Below, in pieces: positions 43,970 to 44,215 of a stretch of 44,215 nt of DNA. The translations under genes were made by a program, and so were the position numbers. Source of the stretch: an uncultured Eubacterium sp. (lineage in GTDB: Bacteria > Bacillota > Clostridia > Lachnospirales > Lachnospiraceae); contig CAJTLS010000017.1 of the NCBI GenBank assembly GCA_910577295.1, positions 16,081-60,295 on the forward strand, given 5' to 3'. Numbering within the stretch: the first letter of the stretch is position 1; the number at the start of each line of letters is the position of its first letter. Under the pieces are notes generated by a model that was not told where the DNA came from, ran no database searches, and saw only the letters and a program-made list of their open reading frames with translations.

Positions 43970-44052
43970 TACAAAAATGAACAGGAGCAGAGGGGAAAAC
44001 AAAGATTAGTATGACATGAAGAAAGCCAGAGGTTCGATTCCTCTAATTCCCA
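43961..44052 (+). other. tRNA-like sequence (acceptor and T arms kept, core abnormal)
   Basis: GGGAATT (43961-43967) pairs with AATTCCC (44045-44051), followed by a discriminator A. A perfect T arm AGAGG TTCGATT CCTCT lies at 44028-44044. The 60 bases between them show no recognisable D arm or anticodon arm. It could be a tRNA gene damaged by insertion or deletion, or a tRNA 3' end left by an integrative element that uses it as attachment site. A working tRNA is unlikely. Confidence 0.45.
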
Positions 44053-44054
44053 TT

Positions 44055-44078
44055 GGGGCTATCCGTTAGCCCCTTTTT
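44055..44078 (+). terminator. Rho-independent terminator after the tRNA-like sequence
   Basis: GGGGCT (44055-44060) pairs with AGCCCC (44068-44073), followed by five T residues. Placement directly after the discriminator base is typical of tRNA genes. Confidence 0.7.
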
Positions 44079-44104
44079 AAGTAGAAAAAATAAATGCTAT
44101 ACTG

Positions 44105-44132
44105 GGCGATTTTTTTGAGTCGCCTTATTTTT
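44105..44132 (+). terminator. Second terminator-like hairpin near the right edge
   Basis: GGCGA (44105-44109) pairs with TCGCC (44120-44124) around a T-rich loop and is followed by TTATTTTT. A strong ribosome site and ATG at 44159 follow, but this frame stops after two codons. Confidence 0.45.
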
Positions 44133-44215
44133 ATGCCAATTTACAGGAGGTGTTCCTTATGAAGTGAGCCGTCCCCTGTAACATAGACACCTAAAACGAA
44201 AGGGTTCTATCTGGT

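Noticed and set aside
44146..44215. Possible left end of an insertion sequence: a good ribosome site and ATG cut after two codons
   Set aside because: The interrupted ATG is suggestive, but no terminal repeat or transposase is visible before the window ends, so no call is made.

Overview
The window looks like a chromosomal stretch of a gut or rumen Lachnospiraceae-type Clostridium (Firmicutes). Support comes from strong AGGAGG ribosome sites, sigma-A promoters, lysine-rich secreted proteins with FN3/Big2 domains and Thr-Pro linkers, a GH43 enzyme, NHLM-type peptide exporters, and Tn916-like mobile debris. This placement is inferred from gene content only.

Region 1 (1-8.3 kb) is a secretome segment. 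It has two tandem paralogues of a secreted FN3/Big2 protein (the first cut by the window edge), a soluble PAS-PAS chemoreceptor, a scrap of a histidine kinase, an AraC regulator divergent from a secreted GH43 enzyme with CBM and FN3 modules, and a Big2/CBM-like secreted protein.

Region 2 (8.3-38.5 kb) is the centrepiece: an apparent hybrid biosynthesis-and-export locus. A LytTR gene with an in-frame stop and a SARP/OmpR-like response regulator are followed by a long plus-strand series. This series contains a 20-residue coupled leader ORF, a 2712-residue exoprotein, a 52-residue double-glycine peptide precursor, an attenuator-like hairpin, an EntF-like C-A-PCP-TE protein (A-domain code predicts serine; TE nucleophile is Cys), a trigger-factor-like lipoprotein, a subtilase, an Lgt-like membrane protein and a hotdog protein. 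A convergent minus-strand operon encodes ACP, a fused KS-CLF-like protein and a ketoreductase. Divergent from it, a plus-strand operon encodes an NHLM adaptor, a C39-peptidase ABC exporter, a second NHLM ABC protein, a SpoIIE-type phosphatase with its own HATPase domain, and a STAS protein. Upstream DNA of about 160 bases is shared by the exoprotein series and the exporter operon, suggesting co-regulation.

Working model (inference): KS-CLF, ACP, KR and possibly the hotdog protein build an acyl chain, perhaps unsaturated because no enoyl reductase is seen. The C domain transfers it to PCP-bound serine, and the TE releases an acyl-serine product, possibly as a lactone. In parallel, the GG-leader peptide is cleaved and exported by the C39 transporter. 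Whether the two products are joined cannot be decided from sequence. No malonyl transferase or phosphopantetheinyl transferase is present, so these would come from elsewhere in the genome.

Region 3 (38.5-44.2 kb) is a graveyard of mobile DNA: a chimeric copy of pieces from 7.3 and 7.7 kb, a frameshifted small gene, an IS3-family remnant, an excisionase remnant, an intact RhuM-family gene, a broken Tn916-like integrase with an internal deletion, inverted repeats, a PIN-domain gene with a small partner, and a tRNA-like sequence with a terminator near the right edge.
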